A stretch of 64,000 nucleotides of DNA from Rhodococcoides kroppenstedtii (GCF_900111805.1 NZ_FOJN01000016.1:27826-91825), one strand, 5' to 3'; counted from the first letter of the stretch, positions 48,025 to 59,836 are shown. Numbers and translations are program-made. The notes: generated by a model not told the origin, from the sequence alone.

Positions 48025-50601
48025 TCAGACGGTCGCCGGGCCCGCCACCTTGCCGAGCTCGGCGTCACCGGCGAGCAACTCGTGGTGCGGCAGCACCCGC
48101 ACGGTGTAGCCGACGGCGCCGGAGAGCGGCAGCTCCGTCTCGGCCGCGAACCGGTCGACGCCGTCCACCGGTCCGCGGTGGGTCATGGGCACGGTGACCA
48201 CGTCGTGCAGCTGCTCGTCGGAGTCGACGCGGCCGAAGACCGCCTGCACCGTCACGTCCGCGGGGGTGAGCCCGCCGAGGTCGATGCCGGCCGACAGGGT
48301 CAGCGCCGACCCGAGGACCGGGGTGTCCGGGAGGCCCTCCGCCTCGACCTCGCGCACGGTGACCGCCGGCCAGGCGGCGTCGACCCGTCGCCGGTATCCC
48401 GCGAGCGCCCGCGCCCCGGCCCACCCGTCGGCGGCGACGGCGTGGCCGGCCCGCGACGCGGGACCGTAGTACTGCACCGTGTAGTCGCGAACCATCCTCG
48501 ACGCCAACACCTTCGGCCCCAACGTCTCGAGCGTGTGTCGCACCATGTCCACCCAGCGCTCCGGGATGCCGTCGGTGCCGCGCTCGTAGAACGTCGGCAG
48601 GACGGACTTCTCGAGCAGCTCGTACAGCGCCGCCGCCTCGAGATCGTCGCGCCGCGCGTCGTCGACCCCGTCCGCAGTCGGGATGGCCCACCCGTTGCGG
48701 CCGTCGTACATCTCGTCCCACCATCCGTCACGGATGGAGAGATTCAGGCCGCCGTTGAGCGCCGACTTCATGCCCGACGTTCCGCACGCCTCGAGCGGGC
48801 GGAGCGGATTGTTCAGCCAGACGTCGCAACCCCAGTAGAGGTAGCGCGCCATGGACATGTCGTAGTCGGGCAGGAACACGATGCGGTGGCGCACGTCGTG
48901 CCGGTCGGCGAAGCGCACGATCTGCTGGATGAGCGCCTTGCCGGCGTCGTCGGCCGGGTGCGACTTGCCCGCGACCACCAGCTGCACGGGGCGGTCGGGA
49001 TCGAGCAGGAGCGCACGCAGTCGCTCGGGGTCGCGGAGCATGAGCGTCAGGCGCTTGTAGGTGGGGACGCGACGAGCGAAGCCGACGGTGAGAACGTCGG
49101 GCGAGAAGGCCTCGTCGGTCCATGCCAGTTCCGCCTCCGTCGACCCGCGCTCGAGGCAGGACGCGCGCAGCCGCCGACGGATCTCGGAGACCAGCTCCCC
49201 GCGGAGGTCGTTCCGCGTCGCCCACAGTTCGCTCGCGGGCACCTCGTGCAGTTTCTCCCAGCCCCGCGCCTCTTCCATCAACTCTCGGCCGGCGACCCGT
49301 TCGGCCAGATCGAGCCAGCGCGGCGACGCCCAGGTGGGAGCGTGCACGCCGTTGGTCACCGAGCCGATCGGGACCTCGTCGGCGTCGAAACCCGGCCACA
49401 GTTCGTCGAACATGCCCCGGCTGACCCGGCCGTGCAGCAGCGAGACGCCGTTGGCGCGCTGCGCGGAGCGCAGACCCATGTGGGCCATGTTGAACAGGGC
49501 GGGATCGCTCTCGCGCCCGAGGGCGAGGATGCGGTCCATGTCGAGACCCGGCAGCAGCGACGAGCCGCTGCCACCGTCGCCGAAGTAGAGCCGCACCAGG
49601 TCCGCCGGGAAGCGGTCGATGCCCGCGGGCACGGGGGTGTGGGTGGTGAAGACGGTCGAGGCCCGTACCGCCGCCAGGGCGTCGTCGAAATCGAGGCCGT
49701 CCGATCGCAGCTCGCGGATGCGCTCGAGGCCGAGAAAGCCCGCGTGGCCCTCGTTCATGTGGAAGACCGACGGGGCCGGGAGGTTCTCGTACTGCGTGAA
49801 CGCGCGCACGGCCCGCACGCCGCCCACGCCCGCCAGGATCTCCTGCTTGATGCGGTGATCCTGGTCGCCGCCGTAGAGGCGATCGGTGACGCCGCGCAGG
49901 TCGACGTCGTTGTCGGCGATGTCCGAGTCCAGCAGGAGCAGGGGAATCCGGCCCACCTGGGCGATCCAGATGCGGGCCCGCAGGACCCGGCCCGCGGGCA
50001 TGGCGACGTGGATCAGTACGGCCGCGCCGGCGTCGTCGGTGAGCAGTCGCAGCGGCAGACCCTGCGGATCGAGCGACGGGTAGCGCTCGGCCTGCCACCC
50101 GTCGGCGGTCAGGGACTGGCGGAAGTAGCCGGAGCGGTACAGCAGGCCGACCCCGATGAGCGGAAGGCCGAGGTCGGAGGCGGCCTTGAGGTGATCCCCG
50201 GCCAGGATGCCGAGGCCACCGGAGTAGTTGGGGAGCACCTCGGAGACGCCGAACTCCATGGAGAAGTACGCGATTCCGGACGGCAGATCGGCGCCGCCGT
50301 CGACCTGCTTCTGGAACCAGCGCGGCCGATCCAGGTAGGAGTGCAGGTCCTCCACCAGTTCGTCGACCCGGCGGACGAACCCGTCGTCCTCGGCCAGCGC
50401 CGAGAGCCGGTCCGGATCGACCTCGCCCAGGATGCGGCCGGGATCGCGCTCGCCGCTGACCCAGAGAGCGGGGTCGATGCTCTCGAAGAGCTCGAGGGTG
50501 GGGGTGTGCCAGGACCAGCGCAAGTTGACCGAGAGTTCGGCCAACCCGGACAGTCGGGCGGGAAGCTGCGCGCGCACGGTGAATCGACGGAGAGCTTTCA
50601 C
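48025..50601 (-). CDS. glgP: Alpha-glucan (glycogen) phosphorylase
   Basis: An 858-residue GT35 phosphorylase of the DUF3417-containing type. The N-terminal domain has [20 protein letters not shown], followed by [18 protein letters not shown] and [16 protein letters not shown]. The PLP-lysine region is [19 protein letters not shown]. It releases glucose-1-phosphate from glycogen and alpha-glucan, or makes maltose-1-phosphate-linked substrates available to GlgE. GTG 50601 gives VKALRRFTV. Convergent with dinG, divergent from glgE. Confidence 0.94.
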   Translation of the reverse strand: MKALRRFTVRAQLPARLSGLAELSVNLRWSWHTPTLELFESIDPALWVSGERDPGRILGEVDPDRLSALAEDDGFVRRVDELVEDLHSYLDRPRWFQKQVDGGADLPSGIAYFSMEFGVSEVLPNYSGGLGILAGDHLKAASDLGLPLIGVGLLYRSGYFRQSLTADGWQAERYPSLDPQGLPLRLLTDDAGAAVLIHVAMPAGRVLRARIWIAQVGRIPLLLLDSDIADNDVDLRGVTDRLYGGDQDHRIKQEILAGVGGVRAVRAFTQYENLPAPSVFHMNEGHAGFLGLERIRELRSDGLDFDDALAAVRASTVFTTHTPVPAGIDRFPADLVRLYFGDGGSGSSLLPGLDMDRILALGRESDPALFNMAHMGLRSAQRANGVSLLHGRVSRGMFDELWPGFDADEVPIGSVTNGVHAPTWASPRWLDLAERVAGRELMEEARGWEKLHEVPASELWATRNDLRGELVSEIRRRLRASCLERGSTEAELAWTDEAFSPDVLTVGFARRVPTYKRLTLMLRDPERLRALLLDPDRPVQLVVAGKSHPADDAGKALIQQIVRFADRHDVRHRIVFLPDYDMSMARYLYWGCDVWLNNPLRPLEACGTSGMKSALNGGLNLSIRDGWWDEMYDGRNGWAIPTADGVDDARRDDLEAAALYELLEKSVLPTFYERGTDGIPERWVDMVRHTLETLGPKVLASRMVRDYTVQYYGPASRAGHAVAADGWAGARALAGYRRRVDAAWPAVTVREVEAEGLPDTPVLGSALTLSAGIDLGGLTPADVTVQAVFGRVDSDEQLHDVVTVPMTHRGPVDGVDRFAAETELPLSGAVGYTVRVLPHHELLAGDAELGKVAGPATV

Positions 50602-50780
50602 GATTCCGAAGCCTAGCGGCGCGGGCGCGCTCGCACGCGGCTTCGCGTTTGCCGACGGGCCGGACGGGTATCGCTTCGGACGAGACCGTGGGTGGCTCGG
50701 GTGTCCGGCATGCGCTCGCTCGTCTACGGTTGGACCTCTCAGCCCGTGCACCTGCGACATCCGTCAGAAAAGGGGATCCG

Positions 50781-52787
50781 GTGACAGGCCGTATCGGCAT
50801 CGACGATGTATCACCCAACACCTCGTCCGGTAAGTACCCCGCGAAGGCCGTTGTGGGAGAAGCCTTCCCGATCACCGCGGCCGTGTGGCGCGAGGGACAC
50901 GACGCCGTGAACGCCACGCTCGCGGTGCGCGCTCCCGGGTCGAGCACCTCCGTTCACATCCCGATGACCCCGGGTACCGAGCCGGACGTCTTCCACGCCC
51001 TGTTCACCCCCGATCGCGAGGGGTACTGGATCGCGCGTGTCGAGGGGTGGGGAGATCCCATCGCGACGTGGACCCACGCCGTGGAGGCGAAGCTCGGCGT
51101 CGGTCAGACGGCGGCGGATCTCGCCAACGACCTCGAGGTCGGCGCCCGGCTGTTCGACCGCGCCGCCGCGAAGGCCCGCAGCGCCGACCGTCCCGTCCTC
51201 ACGGCCGTCGCCGCCGCGCTGCGCAGCGACGCCCACCTGCCCTCCCGCGTCGCCCCGGCGTTCACCGAGGAGGTCCGTCGCATCCTGCGTGAGACCCCGC
51301 TGCGCGAGCTGGTCACCCGCGGCGAGGCGATCAACGTCTGGGTCGACCGGCGCGCCGCCCTGGTCGGCTCCTGGTACGAACTGTTCCCGCGGTCCACCGG
51401 CGGCTGGAACGAGGACGGCACACCACGCCACGGCACGTTCGCGACCACCGTCGGCGCGCTCCCCCGCGTCGCGGCCATGGGCTTCGACGTCGTCTACTTC
51501 CCGCCGATCCATCCGATCGGTCGCGTCAACCGCAAGGGACCGAACAACACCCTCACCCCCGGCCCGACGGACGTCGGGTCGCCCTGGGCGATCGGCGCCG
51601 AGGAGGGCGGCCACGACGCGGTCCATCCCGAGCTCGGGACCGAGGCAGACTTCGTCGAGTTGGTCCGCGCCGCCGAGAAATTGGGCCTCGAGGTGGCGCT
51701 GGACCTCGCGCTGCAGTGCGCACCGGACCACCCGTGGGCGCAGGCGCACCCGGAGTGGTTCACCGTCCTGCCGGACGGCACCATCGCCTACGCGGAGAAC
51801 CCGCCCAAGAAGTACCAGGACATCTATCCCGTCAACTTCGACAACGACCGCAAGGGTATCTACGCCGAGGTCCTCCGCGTGGTGCGGCACTGGGTGTCGT
51901 TGGGCGTCAAGACCTTCCGGGTGGACAACCCGCACACCAAGCCGCCGGACTTCTGGGAGTGGCTCATCGCCGAGGTCAAGAAGACCGACCCGGACGTGCT
52001 GTTCCTGGCCGAGGCCTTCACTCGCCCCGCACGCCTCTACGGCCTGGCCCGGCGCGGCTTCACGCAGTCGTACACGTACTTCACGTGGCGCGTCGCCAAG
52101 TGGGAACTGACGGAGTTCGGCACCGAGATCGCGGCGAAAGCCGACCTGGGACGCCCGAATCTCTTCGTCAACACCCCGGACATCCTCCACGAGAGCCTGC
52201 AGACGGGCGGGCCGGGCATGTTCGCCCTGCGCGCCGCGCTCGCCGCCACGATGTCCCCGCTCTGGGGTGTCTACTCGGGATACGAACTGTACGAACACGT
52301 TCCGGTGCGGCCGGGCAGCGAGGAATACCTCGACTCCGAGAAGTACCAGCTGCGCCCTCGCGACTACGAGTCCGCCCGCGCACGCGGAGAGTCGCTCGAG
52401 CCGTGGCTCACCACGCTGAACGCGATCCGCAAGGCACATCCCGCGCTGCAGCAGCTGCGCAACATCCACTTCCACCACGTGGACAACGACGCACTGATCG
52501 CCTACTCCAAGTTCGACGCCGTCTCGGGCGACGCCGTCCTGGTCGTGGTCAACCTGAACCCGTTCGGCGCCGAGGAAGGCACGGTCTGGCTGGACATGCC
52601 CGCCATCGGTCGGGACTGGCAGGCGCGCATCACGGTGACCGACGAGGTCGGCGGTCAGCAGTTCGAGTGGGGTCAGGCCAACTACGTGAAGCTCGAGCCC
52701 TGGCGGCAGGTCGCGCACATCCTGGCCCTCCCGCCCATCGCCGAGCCCGAGCGCACCACGCTCGCTTTCCGGAAGGAACCGTCATGA
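50781..52787 (+). CDS. glgE: Alpha-1,4-glucan:maltose-1-phosphate maltosyltransferase
   Basis: A 668-residue GH13_3 enzyme. It carries SAGKYPAK-type N-terminal [42 protein letters not shown] with the nucleophile Asp, [10 protein letters not shown] with the acid/base Glu and FLVNTPDI-like [10 protein letters not shown]. It adds maltosyl units to alpha-glucan, feeding capsular glucan and methylglucose lipopolysaccharide synthesis. GTG 50781 follows AAAGGGGA. The stop overlaps the glgB ATG by four bases. Confidence 0.96.
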   Translation: MTGRIGIDDVSPNTSSGKYPAKAVVGEAFPITAAVWREGHDAVNATLAVRAPGSSTSVHIPMTPGTEPDVFHALFTPDREGYWIARVEGWGDPIATWTHAVEAKLGVGQTAADLANDLEVGARLFDRAAAKARSADRPVLTAVAAALRSDAHLPSRVAPAFTEEVRRILRETPLRELVTRGEAINVWVDRRAALVGSWYELFPRSTGGWNEDGTPRHGTFATTVGALPRVAAMGFDVVYFPPIHPIGRVNRKGPNNTLTPGPTDVGSPWAIGAEEGGHDAVHPELGTEADFVELVRAAEKLGLEVALDLALQCAPDHPWAQAHPEWFTVLPDGTIAYAENPPKKYQDIYPVNFDNDRKGIYAEVLRVVRHWVSLGVKTFRVDNPHTKPPDFWEWLIAEVKKTDPDVLFLAEAFTRPARLYGLARRGFTQSYTYFTWRVAKWELTEFGTEIAAKADLGRPNLFVNTPDILHESLQTGGPGMFALRAALAATMSPLWGVYSGYELYEHVPVRPGSEEYLDSEKYQLRPRDYESARARGESLEPWLTTLNAIRKAHPALQQLRNIHFHHVDNDALIAYSKFDAVSGDAVLVVVNLNPFGAEEGTVWLDMPAIGRDWQARITVTDEVGGQQFEWGQANYVKLEPWRQVAHILALPPIAEPERTTLAFRKEPS

Positions 52788-54994
52788 CGACCCCGAAGGA
52801 CACCGTCGGAGCGCCGTCCGAGGCGGATCTGTCGCGGCTCGCCCGCGGTCACCACCACGATCCGCACTCGGTGCTCGGCGCGCACTCCGTCGCCGGCGGC
52901 ACCGCCATCCGTGCCCTGCGCCCGAACGCGCTCGAGGTGACCGCCCTGATCGGCGGCCAGGAATATCCGCTCTCGCACGTCGCGCACGGCATCTTCTCCG
53001 TCGTCGTGCCGATGGAGGATCCGGCCGACTACCGCCTCCGGGTGCGCTACCCCACCGGCGGCGACACGGTCCACGAGGTGACCGTCGCCGACGGATACCG
53101 CTTCCTGCCCACCCTCGGCGAACTCGATCTGCACCTGTTCGGCGAGGGTCGGCACGAGCGGTTGTGGGACATCCTCGGAGCCCACCCGCGCTCGTACACG
53201 CTGCCCGACGGCGAGGTCCACGGCACGTCGTTCGCCGTGTGGGCACCCGGCGCCGTCGGCGTCACCGTCGTCGGCGAGTTCGACGGGTGGGGCGGCCAGA
53301 CCTGGCCGATGCGCGTCCTGGGTTCGACCGGCGTGTGGGAGCTCTTCGTGCCCGACATCGGCGACGGCACGCTCTACAAGTTCCGGGTGCACGGCAAGGA
53401 CGGCTCGGTCAAGGACAAGGCCGATCCCATGGCGTTCCGCACCGAGGTGCCGCCGTCGACCGCCTCCGTGGTCACCACCAGCGCCTACACCTGGAACGAC
53501 GACGCCTGGCTGACCGCCCGCGCCGACGCGCAGCCGCATCGCGCGCCCATGAGCGTCTACGAGGTCCACCTCGCCTCCTGGCGGCCCGGCCTGACGTATC
53601 ACGAACTGGCCGAACAACTCTCGGCCCACGTCCGCGAGACCGGCTTCACCCACGTCGAGTTGCTCCCGGTCGCGGAGCACCCCTTCGGCGGCTCGTGGGG
53701 TTACCAGGTCACGTCCTACTACGCGCCGACCTCCAGGTTCGGCACGCCCGACGAGTTCCGCGCGTTCGTCGACCGCCTGCACCAGGACGGCATCGGCGTC
53801 ATCGTCGACTGGGTGCCGGCGCACTTTCCCAAGGACGAGTGGGCCCTCGCCCGGTTCGACGGCTCACCGCTCTACGAGCACGGCGACCCGAAGCGCGGCG
53901 AACAGCTGGACTGGGGCACGTACGTCTTCGACTTCGGCCGCACCGAGGTCCGCAACTTCCTCGTCGCCAACGCGCTGTACTGGATCGACGAGTTCCACAT
54001 CGACGGGCTCCGGGTCGACGCCGTCGCCTCGATGCTCTATCTCGACTACTCGCGTCCCGAGGGCGGTTGGACCCCGAACGTGTACGGCGGCCGCGAGAAC
54101 CTCGAGGCGGTGGCGTTCCTGCAGGAGATGAACGCGACCGTCCACAAGCTGCACCGCGGCGTCGTCACCGTGGCCGAGGAGTCCACGTCGTGGCCCGGCG
54201 TCACGCGGCCGACCTCGCTCGGCGGTCTCGGCTTCTCGATGAAGTGGAACATGGGCTGGATGCACGACACGCTCGGTTTCATCGGGCGCGACCCCATCCA
54301 CCGCTCGTACCACCACCACGAGATCACGTTCTCCCTCGTCTACGCGTGGAGCGAGAACTTCGTCCTGCCGATCTCCCACGACGAAGTGGTCCACGGCAAG
54401 GGCACCCTGTGGTCCCGTATGCCGGGTGACGACTGGCAGAAGGCAGCCGGTCTGCGCGGCCTGCTCGCCTACATGTGGGCGCACCCGGGCAAGCAGTTGC
54501 TCTTCATGGGCCAGGAGTTCGGACAGACCGGCGAGTGGTCCGACGAGCGCGGACTGGACTGGTGGGAGGTCGGCACCGAGGGCGTCGGCAACCTCCACCG
54601 CGGTGTGCAGCAGTTGGTGGGCGACCTCAACCGCACGTACGTCGCGAGCCCCGAGTTCTGGACGCAGGACCACACGCCCGACGGGTTCTCGTGGATCGAC
54701 GCGAACGACACGGCCAGCAACGTGCTGTCCTTCCTGCGCTACGGGGACGACGGCAGCGTGACGGCGTGCCTGTTCAACTTCTCGGGGTCGGTCCACGGGA
54801 CGTATCGTGTGGGTCTGCCGGAGCCGGGGCGTTGGGTCGAGATCCTCAACACCGACGCCGAGGCGTACGGAGGATCCGGCGTCGGCAACCTCGGTGAGGT
54901 CACCGCCACCGACTACTCCTGGCACGGTCGGCCCGCCTCGGCGCAGGTCGCCCTCCCCGCCTACGGAGCGATCTGGCTCAGACTGGAGAAGTGA
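52784..54994 (+). CDS. glgB: 1,4-alpha-glucan branching enzyme
   Basis: A 736-residue GH13_9 enzyme with two N-terminal CBM48-type domains ([32 protein letters not shown]) and a catalytic barrel. [32 protein letters not shown] with the nucleophile Asp, [15 protein letters not shown] with the acid Glu, and [15 protein letters not shown] are present. It makes the alpha-1,6 branches on the glucan that GlgE elongates. Translationally coupled to glgE. Confidence 0.97.
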   Translation: MTTPKDTVGAPSEADLSRLARGHHHDPHSVLGAHSVAGGTAIRALRPNALEVTALIGGQEYPLSHVAHGIFSVVVPMEDPADYRLRVRYPTGGDTVHEVTVADGYRFLPTLGELDLHLFGEGRHERLWDILGAHPRSYTLPDGEVHGTSFAVWAPGAVGVTVVGEFDGWGGQTWPMRVLGSTGVWELFVPDIGDGTLYKFRVHGKDGSVKDKADPMAFRTEVPPSTASVVTTSAYTWNDDAWLTARADAQPHRAPMSVYEVHLASWRPGLTYHELAEQLSAHVRETGFTHVELLPVAEHPFGGSWGYQVTSYYAPTSRFGTPDEFRAFVDRLHQDGIGVIVDWVPAHFPKDEWALARFDGSPLYEHGDPKRGEQLDWGTYVFDFGRTEVRNFLVANALYWIDEFHIDGLRVDAVASMLYLDYSRPEGGWTPNVYGGRENLEAVAFLQEMNATVHKLHRGVVTVAEESTSWPGVTRPTSLGGLGFSMKWNMGWMHDTLGFIGRDPIHRSYHHHEITFSLVYAWSENFVLPISHDEVVHGKGTLWSRMPGDDWQKAAGLRGLLAYMWAHPGKQLLFMGQEFGQTGEWSDERGLDWWEVGTEGVGNLHRGVQQLVGDLNRTYVASPEFWTQDHTPDGFSWIDANDTASNVLSFLRYGDDGSVTACLFNFSGSVHGTYRVGLPEPGRWVEILNTDAEAYGGSGVGNLGEVTATDYSWHGRPASAQVALPAYGAIWLRLEK

Positions 54995-56445
54995 TGGACG
55001 GGGCTCGTCGACACCGGTTCGCGAGCCCCGTTCTCGCTCTCGTCTGCGGTCTGACGCTGGCCGCGTGCGGGTCGGTGGTCACCGGCACGCCCGTCTCGAT
55101 CTACGAGGATCCCTTCACCGTCGCCGGCCTGCCGGTGACCGACGGGCCGTCCGGGCCCCGGCCCGGGGTGTCGCACGCCCAGCTCGACGTCGACGGGTTC
55201 TCCGGGTCCGACGTCGACGTGCTCGCGACCGACGCCCTCGACGACATCCAGAAGTTCTGGCGACAGCAGTACCCGATGCTCTTCCGAGGCGAATTTACCC
55301 CGGTACGCCGTCTGGTCTCCTGGGACGCCTCGGCCGCACCCGGCGAGGGACCGGTGTTCTGCGGCGACCCGACGGACGGATTCGTCAACGCCGGCTACTG
55401 CTCGCTCGACGACAGCATCGGCTGGGACCGCGGCATTCTCATGCCCGCCATGGTCGACGCCTTCGGACCGATGTCCGTCGTCATGGTGCTCGCGCACGAG
55501 TACGGCCATGCCGTGCAGACGCAGTCCGGGGCGCTCGGTGACGACGATCCGACCATCGTCGCCGAGCAACAGGCCGACTGCTACGCGGGTGCGTTCATGC
55601 GCCACGTCGCGGAGGGCGACTCCACCCACTTCTCGCTGAACACCTCCGACGGACTGAACGACGTCCTGGCCGCGACCGTGGCCGTGCGCGACGAGGATCC
55701 CGGGGACCCCGATTCCGTCCACGGTTCGGCGTTCGAGCGCGTCACCGCCGCCCAGATCGGATTCACCGACGGTGTCCCGGCCTGCGCGGCCATCGACCTC
55801 CAGGACATCGAGGCGCGTCGCTCGACGCTGCCGCGCGAGTTCGACAATCCGCTGGACACGGGCGAGTTGCCGGTGACCCGCGAGACTCTCGAGGCGTTCG
55901 CGACCACGTTCGGCGACATCATGCCCACCTCACCGGCCCCGACGGTCGACTACTCCGGCGCCGACACCGGCTGTCCCGACGCCACGGCCACCGAACCGGT
56001 CTCCTATTGTCCTGCCACCAACACGATCGGGGTGTCCGTCGACGCCCTCGCCGAGCGCGGCCGACCGGCGGTGGACGACGACGACCTCGTCGTTCCCGTC
56101 GACGTCACCGGCGACTACGGGGCCTACGTGCTGTTCCTCTCGCGCTACGTCCTGGCCGTGCAGAACCAGGCCGGCCAGGCGCTCGACGACGCGCGCGCCG
56201 GCCTGCGGTCCGCATGCCTCGCGGGCGTCGTCACCGCGGCGCTCGGCCCGTCGGGAGGCAATCCGGACGCGGCGGTGACGCTCTCCCCCGGCGACCTGGA
56301 CGAAGCGGTGTCCGGGCTGCTGACCGACGGACTCGCCGCGAGCGACGTCGACGGACGCACCGTCCCCAGCGGATTCGCGCGCGTGGATGCGTTCCGCTGG
56401 GGTGTGCTCGGCGGCCGCGACTCGTGCGACGCGCGCTTCCGCTAG
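54991..56445 (+). CDS. Lipoprotein neutral zinc metallopeptidase
   Basis: A 484-residue exported lipoprotein. Signal peptide ends in the lipobox LTLAAC (Cys near residue 27). The zinc motif [15 protein letters not shown] is near residue 170, with the third ligand probably Glu in [14 protein letters not shown] (ExxxD-type). It belongs to the neutral zinc metallopeptidase family found in actinobacteria. GTG 54991 overlaps the glgB stop, but it may be unrelated in function. Its 3' end overlaps the convergent cnoX-like gene by four bases. Confidence 0.88.
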   Translation: MMDGARRHRFASPVLALVCGLTLAACGSVVTGTPVSIYEDPFTVAGLPVTDGPSGPRPGVSHAQLDVDGFSGSDVDVLATDALDDIQKFWRQQYPMLFRGEFTPVRRLVSWDASAAPGEGPVFCGDPTDGFVNAGYCSLDDSIGWDRGILMPAMVDAFGPMSVVMVLAHEYGHAVQTQSGALGDDDPTIVAEQQADCYAGAFMRHVAEGDSTHFSLNTSDGLNDVLAATVAVRDEDPGDPDSVHGSAFERVTAAQIGFTDGVPACAAIDLQDIEARRSTLPREFDNPLDTGELPVTRETLEAFATTFGDIMPTSPAPTVDYSGADTGCPDATATEPVSYCPATNTIGVSVDALAERGRPAVDDDDLVVPVDVTGDYGAYVLFLSRYVLAVQNQAGQALDDARAGLRSACLAGVVTAALGPSGGNPDAAVTLSPGDLDEAVSGLLTDGLAASDVDGRTVPSGFARVDAFRWGVLGGRDSCDARFR

Positions 56446-57380
56446 TAGAGCGCGGACGCGAGCTTGCGGCGGGCGGACACCACGAGCGGGTCGGCGGGAT
56501 CGAAGAGCTCGAACAACTCCAGCAGTCGCGCCCGGACCCGAGCGCGGTCGTCCCCGGCGATCCGGCGGACCAGGTCGACCAGCCGTGCGAAGGACTCCTC
56601 GGTGCGCTGCTGGTAGAGCAGCGCGTCGGCGGCCTGCAGCCCGAGCTCGACGTCGGCCGGGTCGGCGTCGGCCTGCTCGAGGACGTCGTCGGGAATGGAC
56701 AGGGTCCGCGCGAGGAAACGCACCTGCCGAACCCCGTTCAGGGCCTGCTTGTTCTGCGGCTCCGCGTCCACGATCGCCTGGAACGCCGCCTCCGCCCCGG
56801 CCAGATCACCCTCGGCGAGCGCGCTCTCGGCCGCATCGAACCGCGGATCCTCCGGCTCCGGCGCCGGACCCGTCTCGCCCACCGGCCCGGTGAGCTTGCC
56901 CTCGACCGCCTGAGCGATCGCCGCGAGCCACTGACGCAGATTCTCCTCCGGCTGCGGGCCCTGCAGATCGGCCAGCGGCTGCCCCGCCGCGACCGCGACC
57001 AGCGTGGGAACCGCCTGGACACCGAAGGCCTGTGCGATGCGCGGACTGACGTCGACGTCGACGTTGGCCAGGATCCAGGTGCCGTTGCCCTCGGCCGCCA
57101 GGGCCTCGAGCGTGCGCGTGAGCTGCAGCGAGCCGGGCGAGCGCGGGGACAGCAGGTTGACGATCACCGGGACCTGGTTGGACCGAACCAGAACCTCGGC
57201 TTCGAAGTCCGGCTCCGTCACCGCCACGACGACGGGGACGCCACCGGCGCCGGTGGGCGCGGGTGGCGCGGCCGCGGCCTCGGCCTTGGCCTTCAGCGCG
57301 GACAGATCGACGGCTCCGGACATGGCGGCAGCCGCGGCGGCGGACGGACGAGCGGGCGGGCGAGAACCGGGTCGAGTCAC
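56442..57380 (-). CDS. CnoX/YbbN-like thioredoxin-TPR co-chaperone
   Basis: A 312-residue protein. Residues about 50-160 form a thioredoxin fold (VIVNLLSPRSPGSLQLTRTL, AQAFGVQAVPTLVAVAAG) and residues 175-312 form TPR-like helices (DAAESALAEGDLAGAEAAF). The usual CXXC is replaced by SPRS, so it cannot act as a disulfide oxidoreductase. It matches Rv1324 in place. E. coli CnoX is a chlorine-activated holdase with a similar layout. GTG start. Confidence 0.88.
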   Translation of the reverse strand: MTRPGSRPPARPSAAAAAAMSGAVDLSALKAKAEAAAAPPAPTGAGGVPVVVAVTEPDFEAEVLVRSNQVPVIVNLLSPRSPGSLQLTRTLEALAAEGNGTWILANVDVDVSPRIAQAFGVQAVPTLVAVAAGQPLADLQGPQPEENLRQWLAAIAQAVEGKLTGPVGETGPAPEPEDPRFDAAESALAEGDLAGAEAAFQAIVDAEPQNKQALNGVRQVRFLARTLSIPDDVLEQADADPADVELGLQAADALLYQQRTEESFARLVDLVRRIAGDDRARVRARLLELFELFDPADPLVVSARRKLASALY

Positions 57381-57393
57381 GCTCCGTATTTTG

Positions 57394-57813
57394 TCACTTG
57401 CGCGGAGTAGGCGTGGATGCGGTCCGGGCGTCCCGCACGTCGAGTCGCCCGGTCCGGTTCGCCCAGATCTCGAAGATCACGGTGCCGAACGGCGGGATGC
57501 TCGCCAGGAGTGCGACGACCGTCAGTCCCTTGCTCCAGCGCAGCGCCACCGCGGTGGCCACCGTGACGAGGAGGTACAGCACGAACACCGCGCCGTGGGC
57601 GGCGCCCGGGTAGCGGACCGCGCTGTCGATGTTCGGTTCCGGGATGTACTTGATCGCCATGCCGATCAGCAGGGCGAGCCAGGTGAGAGCCTCGGCGACG
57701 GCGACGATGCGGAACCAGCGCACGACCGCCGGACGCGGTGGGGTCACCGCCCCACCCGTGGACGGTTCTCCGGTGGTGACGCTGGTGCCTGCTGCGGGCC
57801 GAGAATCGGACAT
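57394..57813 (-). CDS. DUF3817 integral membrane protein
   Basis: A 139-residue protein with three transmembrane helices (AVAEALTWLALLIGMAIKYI, AAHGAVFVLYLLVTVATAVA) and a soluble Ser/Thr/Pro-rich end. It is the second member of this family in the window, after 37385-37741. Placement between the cnoX-like gene and mce differs from M. tuberculosis, where fadA4 is nearby. Confidence 0.88.
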   Translation of the reverse strand: MSDSRPAAGTSVTTGEPSTGGAVTPPRPAVVRWFRIVAVAEALTWLALLIGMAIKYIPEPNIDSAVRYPGAAHGAVFVLYLLVTVATAVALRWSKGLTVVALLASIPPFGTVIFEIWANRTGRLDVRDARTASTPTPRK

Positions 57814-57935
57814 ACCTGCATTCTGCCCGACGTGACGTGGCCACCTTCAGTGTCGTTCCCCACGATGAGACCCCCTCGCGCGTTGTGACACAGGACACCA
57901 TCGTCCCCGCACCGGAAAAGGTCTAACGTCAAACT

Positions 57936-58406
57936 ATGAGCACTGCAGCCGCCGCCACCCCCACGTCCGATGCCGTGGCCGCCGGCCTCGTGACCGCGAT
58001 CGATCACGTCGGCGTGGCCGTGGCCGACCTCGACGGGGCCATCGACTTCTACCGGTCGCACTTCGGCCTCGAGGTCACCCACCGCGAGGTCAACGACAGC
58101 CAGGGCGTCGTCGAGGCCATGTTGGCCGTGCCCGGGGCCGACGTCGGCGCCGCCCAGATCCAACTGCTCGCACCGCTCGACGAGACCTCGACCATCGCCA
58201 AGTTCCTCGACCGCAACGGCCCCGGCCTGCAGCAGTTGGCGTTCCGGGTGGCCGACGTCGAGGAGGTCGCGGACTTCCTCCGGTCCCGCGGCGCACGCCT
58301 GCTCTACGACACCCCGCGCCGCGGTACGGCCGACTCCCGCATCAACTTCGTGCACCCGAAGGACGCCGGCGGCGTCCTGGTCGAACTGGTCGAACCCGCG
58401 CACTGA
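57936..58406 (+). CDS. mce: Methylmalonyl-CoA epimerase
   Basis: A 156-residue glyoxalase-fold protein. Metal ligands are in AIDHVGVAVADLDGAIDFYR (His), IQLLAPLDE and GPGLQQLAFRV (His replaced by Gln-type region), and the catalytic/metal Glu in VLVELVEPAH. It interconverts (S)- and (R)-methylmalonyl-CoA in propionate metabolism. ATG 57936 is six bases after TAACGT, so a leaderless transcript is likely. Symbol refers to the epimerase, not to mammalian-cell-entry genes. Confidence 0.88.
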   Translation: MSTAAAATPTSDAVAAGLVTAIDHVGVAVADLDGAIDFYRSHFGLEVTHREVNDSQGVVEAMLAVPGADVGAAQIQLLAPLDETSTIAKFLDRNGPGLQQLAFRVADVEEVADFLRSRGARLLYDTPRRGTADSRINFVHPKDAGGVLVELVEPAH

Positions 58407-58471
58407 CGACCCCTCGAATCGGGGCGCTCCCCGACGTTCGAATCGTGCCGTCGGCCGGTAGGTTGTCGATC

Positions 58472-59485
58472 ATGGCCCCCGACACCGCCTTCGGCAGCAA
58501 CTCCCTACCGTTCAGCGTGGTCCGCAAGGGATACGACAAGGACGAGGTCCAGCGCTACTTCGAGCGGTTCGACGCCGAGTTGCGCGTCATCGCCACCGAT
58601 CGTGACGCGGCCGCCGCGCAGGCCCGCGACCTGGCGGTGCAGCTCGAGGACGCCCGCGACGAGATCGACGATCTCCGCAAGGACATCGATCGGCTGTCCG
58701 TTCCGCCCACCACCGCGGAGGGCATGAGCGACCGCATCTCGCGCATGCTCCGTCTGGCGTCCGACGAGGCCTCCGAGGTCCGTGCCAAGGCCGAGGCCGA
58801 TGCCGCCGAGATCGTCTCGATCGCCGAGCAGGACGCCACGCGCATGCGCGGCGAGTACGAGGGGCTCGTCGCCGAGCTGAAGGACCGACGGTCCGCGCTC
58901 GAGACCGAGCACGAGCAGACCATGGCCGAGGCTCGCACCGAGGCCGCGCGCATCGTCGAGGCGGCGCAGGCGGAGCGAGACCGACTGGACGCCGAGGCGG
59001 AGAAGAAGCGCAGCACGATTCAGGAGGACTTCGAGATCGCGATGGCCGATCGCCGTTCCAAGGTGATGAAGGCCGTCGACGACCTCGAGGCCGACTCCAA
59101 GGCCGAGGCGGAACGACGACTCGCCGACGCCACGGCGGAAGCAAAACGGCGCCTGCAGGCCGCCACCGAGCAGTCCGAGCGGCGAATCGCCCACGCGAAA
59201 GAGCTGGCCGAGGAACTGCGCGTCCTGCGAGGTCGCGTCCTCGCTCAGCTGCTGGGTATCCGAGGACAGCTGGACTCGGTGCCGGCCATGCTGGCGTCGG
59301 TCAACCGGGAGAGCGAGCTCCTCGACGCACCGCTCGCACCGGACGACCTCGAGATCGACGAATCGTTGGAGAACCTCGACCCGGCCGACGAGTCCTCGGA
59401 GACCTCGGAGATCCCGAAGAACTCGAAGTCCGGGGACACCGAGACCGACGGTTCCGCCCGCGACACCGCCGACGCTCGCTCCTGA
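58472..59485 (+). CDS. DivIVA-domain coiled-coil protein
   Basis: A 337-residue protein. Residues 1-35 have the DivIVA-type N-terminus (FSVVRKGYDKDEVQRYFERF). Most of the rest (about 50-290) is a long charged coiled coil (ARTEAARIVEAAQAERDRL), and the last 50 residues are acidic. Such proteins mark curved membrane or cell poles and organise polar growth. ATG 58472 follows TAGGTT by seven bases, with TTCGAA as -35, so it is probably leaderless. It is distinct from Wag31, which lies elsewhere in mycobacteria. Confidence 0.85.
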   Translation: MAPDTAFGSNSLPFSVVRKGYDKDEVQRYFERFDAELRVIATDRDAAAAQARDLAVQLEDARDEIDDLRKDIDRLSVPPTTAEGMSDRISRMLRLASDEASEVRAKAEADAAEIVSIAEQDATRMRGEYEGLVAELKDRRSALETEHEQTMAEARTEAARIVEAAQAERDRLDAEAEKKRSTIQEDFEIAMADRRSKVMKAVDDLEADSKAEAERRLADATAEAKRRLQAATEQSERRIAHAKELAEELRVLRGRVLAQLLGIRGQLDSVPAMLASVNRESELLDAPLAPDDLEIDESLENLDPADESSETSEIPKNSKSGDTETDGSARDTADARS

Positions 59486-59509
59486 CCCGGGCTCGCCCGA
59501 CCGGCGGGG

Positions 59510-59812
59510 TCAGGACCAGCGCCGGGTGAGTCCTCGGGTGTGCCGGCCGGACCAGCATCCGGTGTGCCAGTGGCGACGGTCGTCCGCACCGCCGGGGCGG
59601 TCGAGCGGCCACACCACGAGGTGCGGAACTCCCGGAGCGATCTCGTGGTCGCACCCGGGGCACCGGTAGGGCTTGACCGCGCGGGCCCCCGGAATCGAGC
59701 GGACGGCGTAGTCCTCGTCGCCGGACGGGCCCGTCTCGGTGCGCGCCGTCGCGCCGCCGAACGTCGGAGACGCGTCGGGCCGGTCGGACCGACGGTGGTG
59801 GCGGCGGGGCAT
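59510..59812 (-). CDS. Zinc-binding conserved protein next to nucS
   Basis: A 100-residue protein with an N-terminal disordered Arg-rich part and a domain YRCPGCDHEIAPGVPHLVVW followed by RHWHTGCW, giving two Cys and His/Cys zinc ligands. I recall proteins of this type beside nucS in corynebacteria and rhodococci. A role in repair is only suggested by the position; 24 bases separate it from nucS. Confidence 0.7.
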   Translation of the reverse strand: MPRRHHRRSDRPDASPTFGGATARTETGPSGDEDYAVRSIPGARAVKPYRCPGCDHEIAPGVPHLVVWPLDRPGGADDRRHWHTGCWSGRHTRGLTRRWS

Positions 59813-59836
59813 GACCGACAGCCTAGCGACCGGCGG

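Noticed and set aside
51716..52783. Upstream extension of the glgB frame into glgE
   Set aside because: The extension is Arg/Pro-rich and lies in glgE; GlgB homology begins at ATG 52784, which overlaps the glgE stop as expected for coupling.
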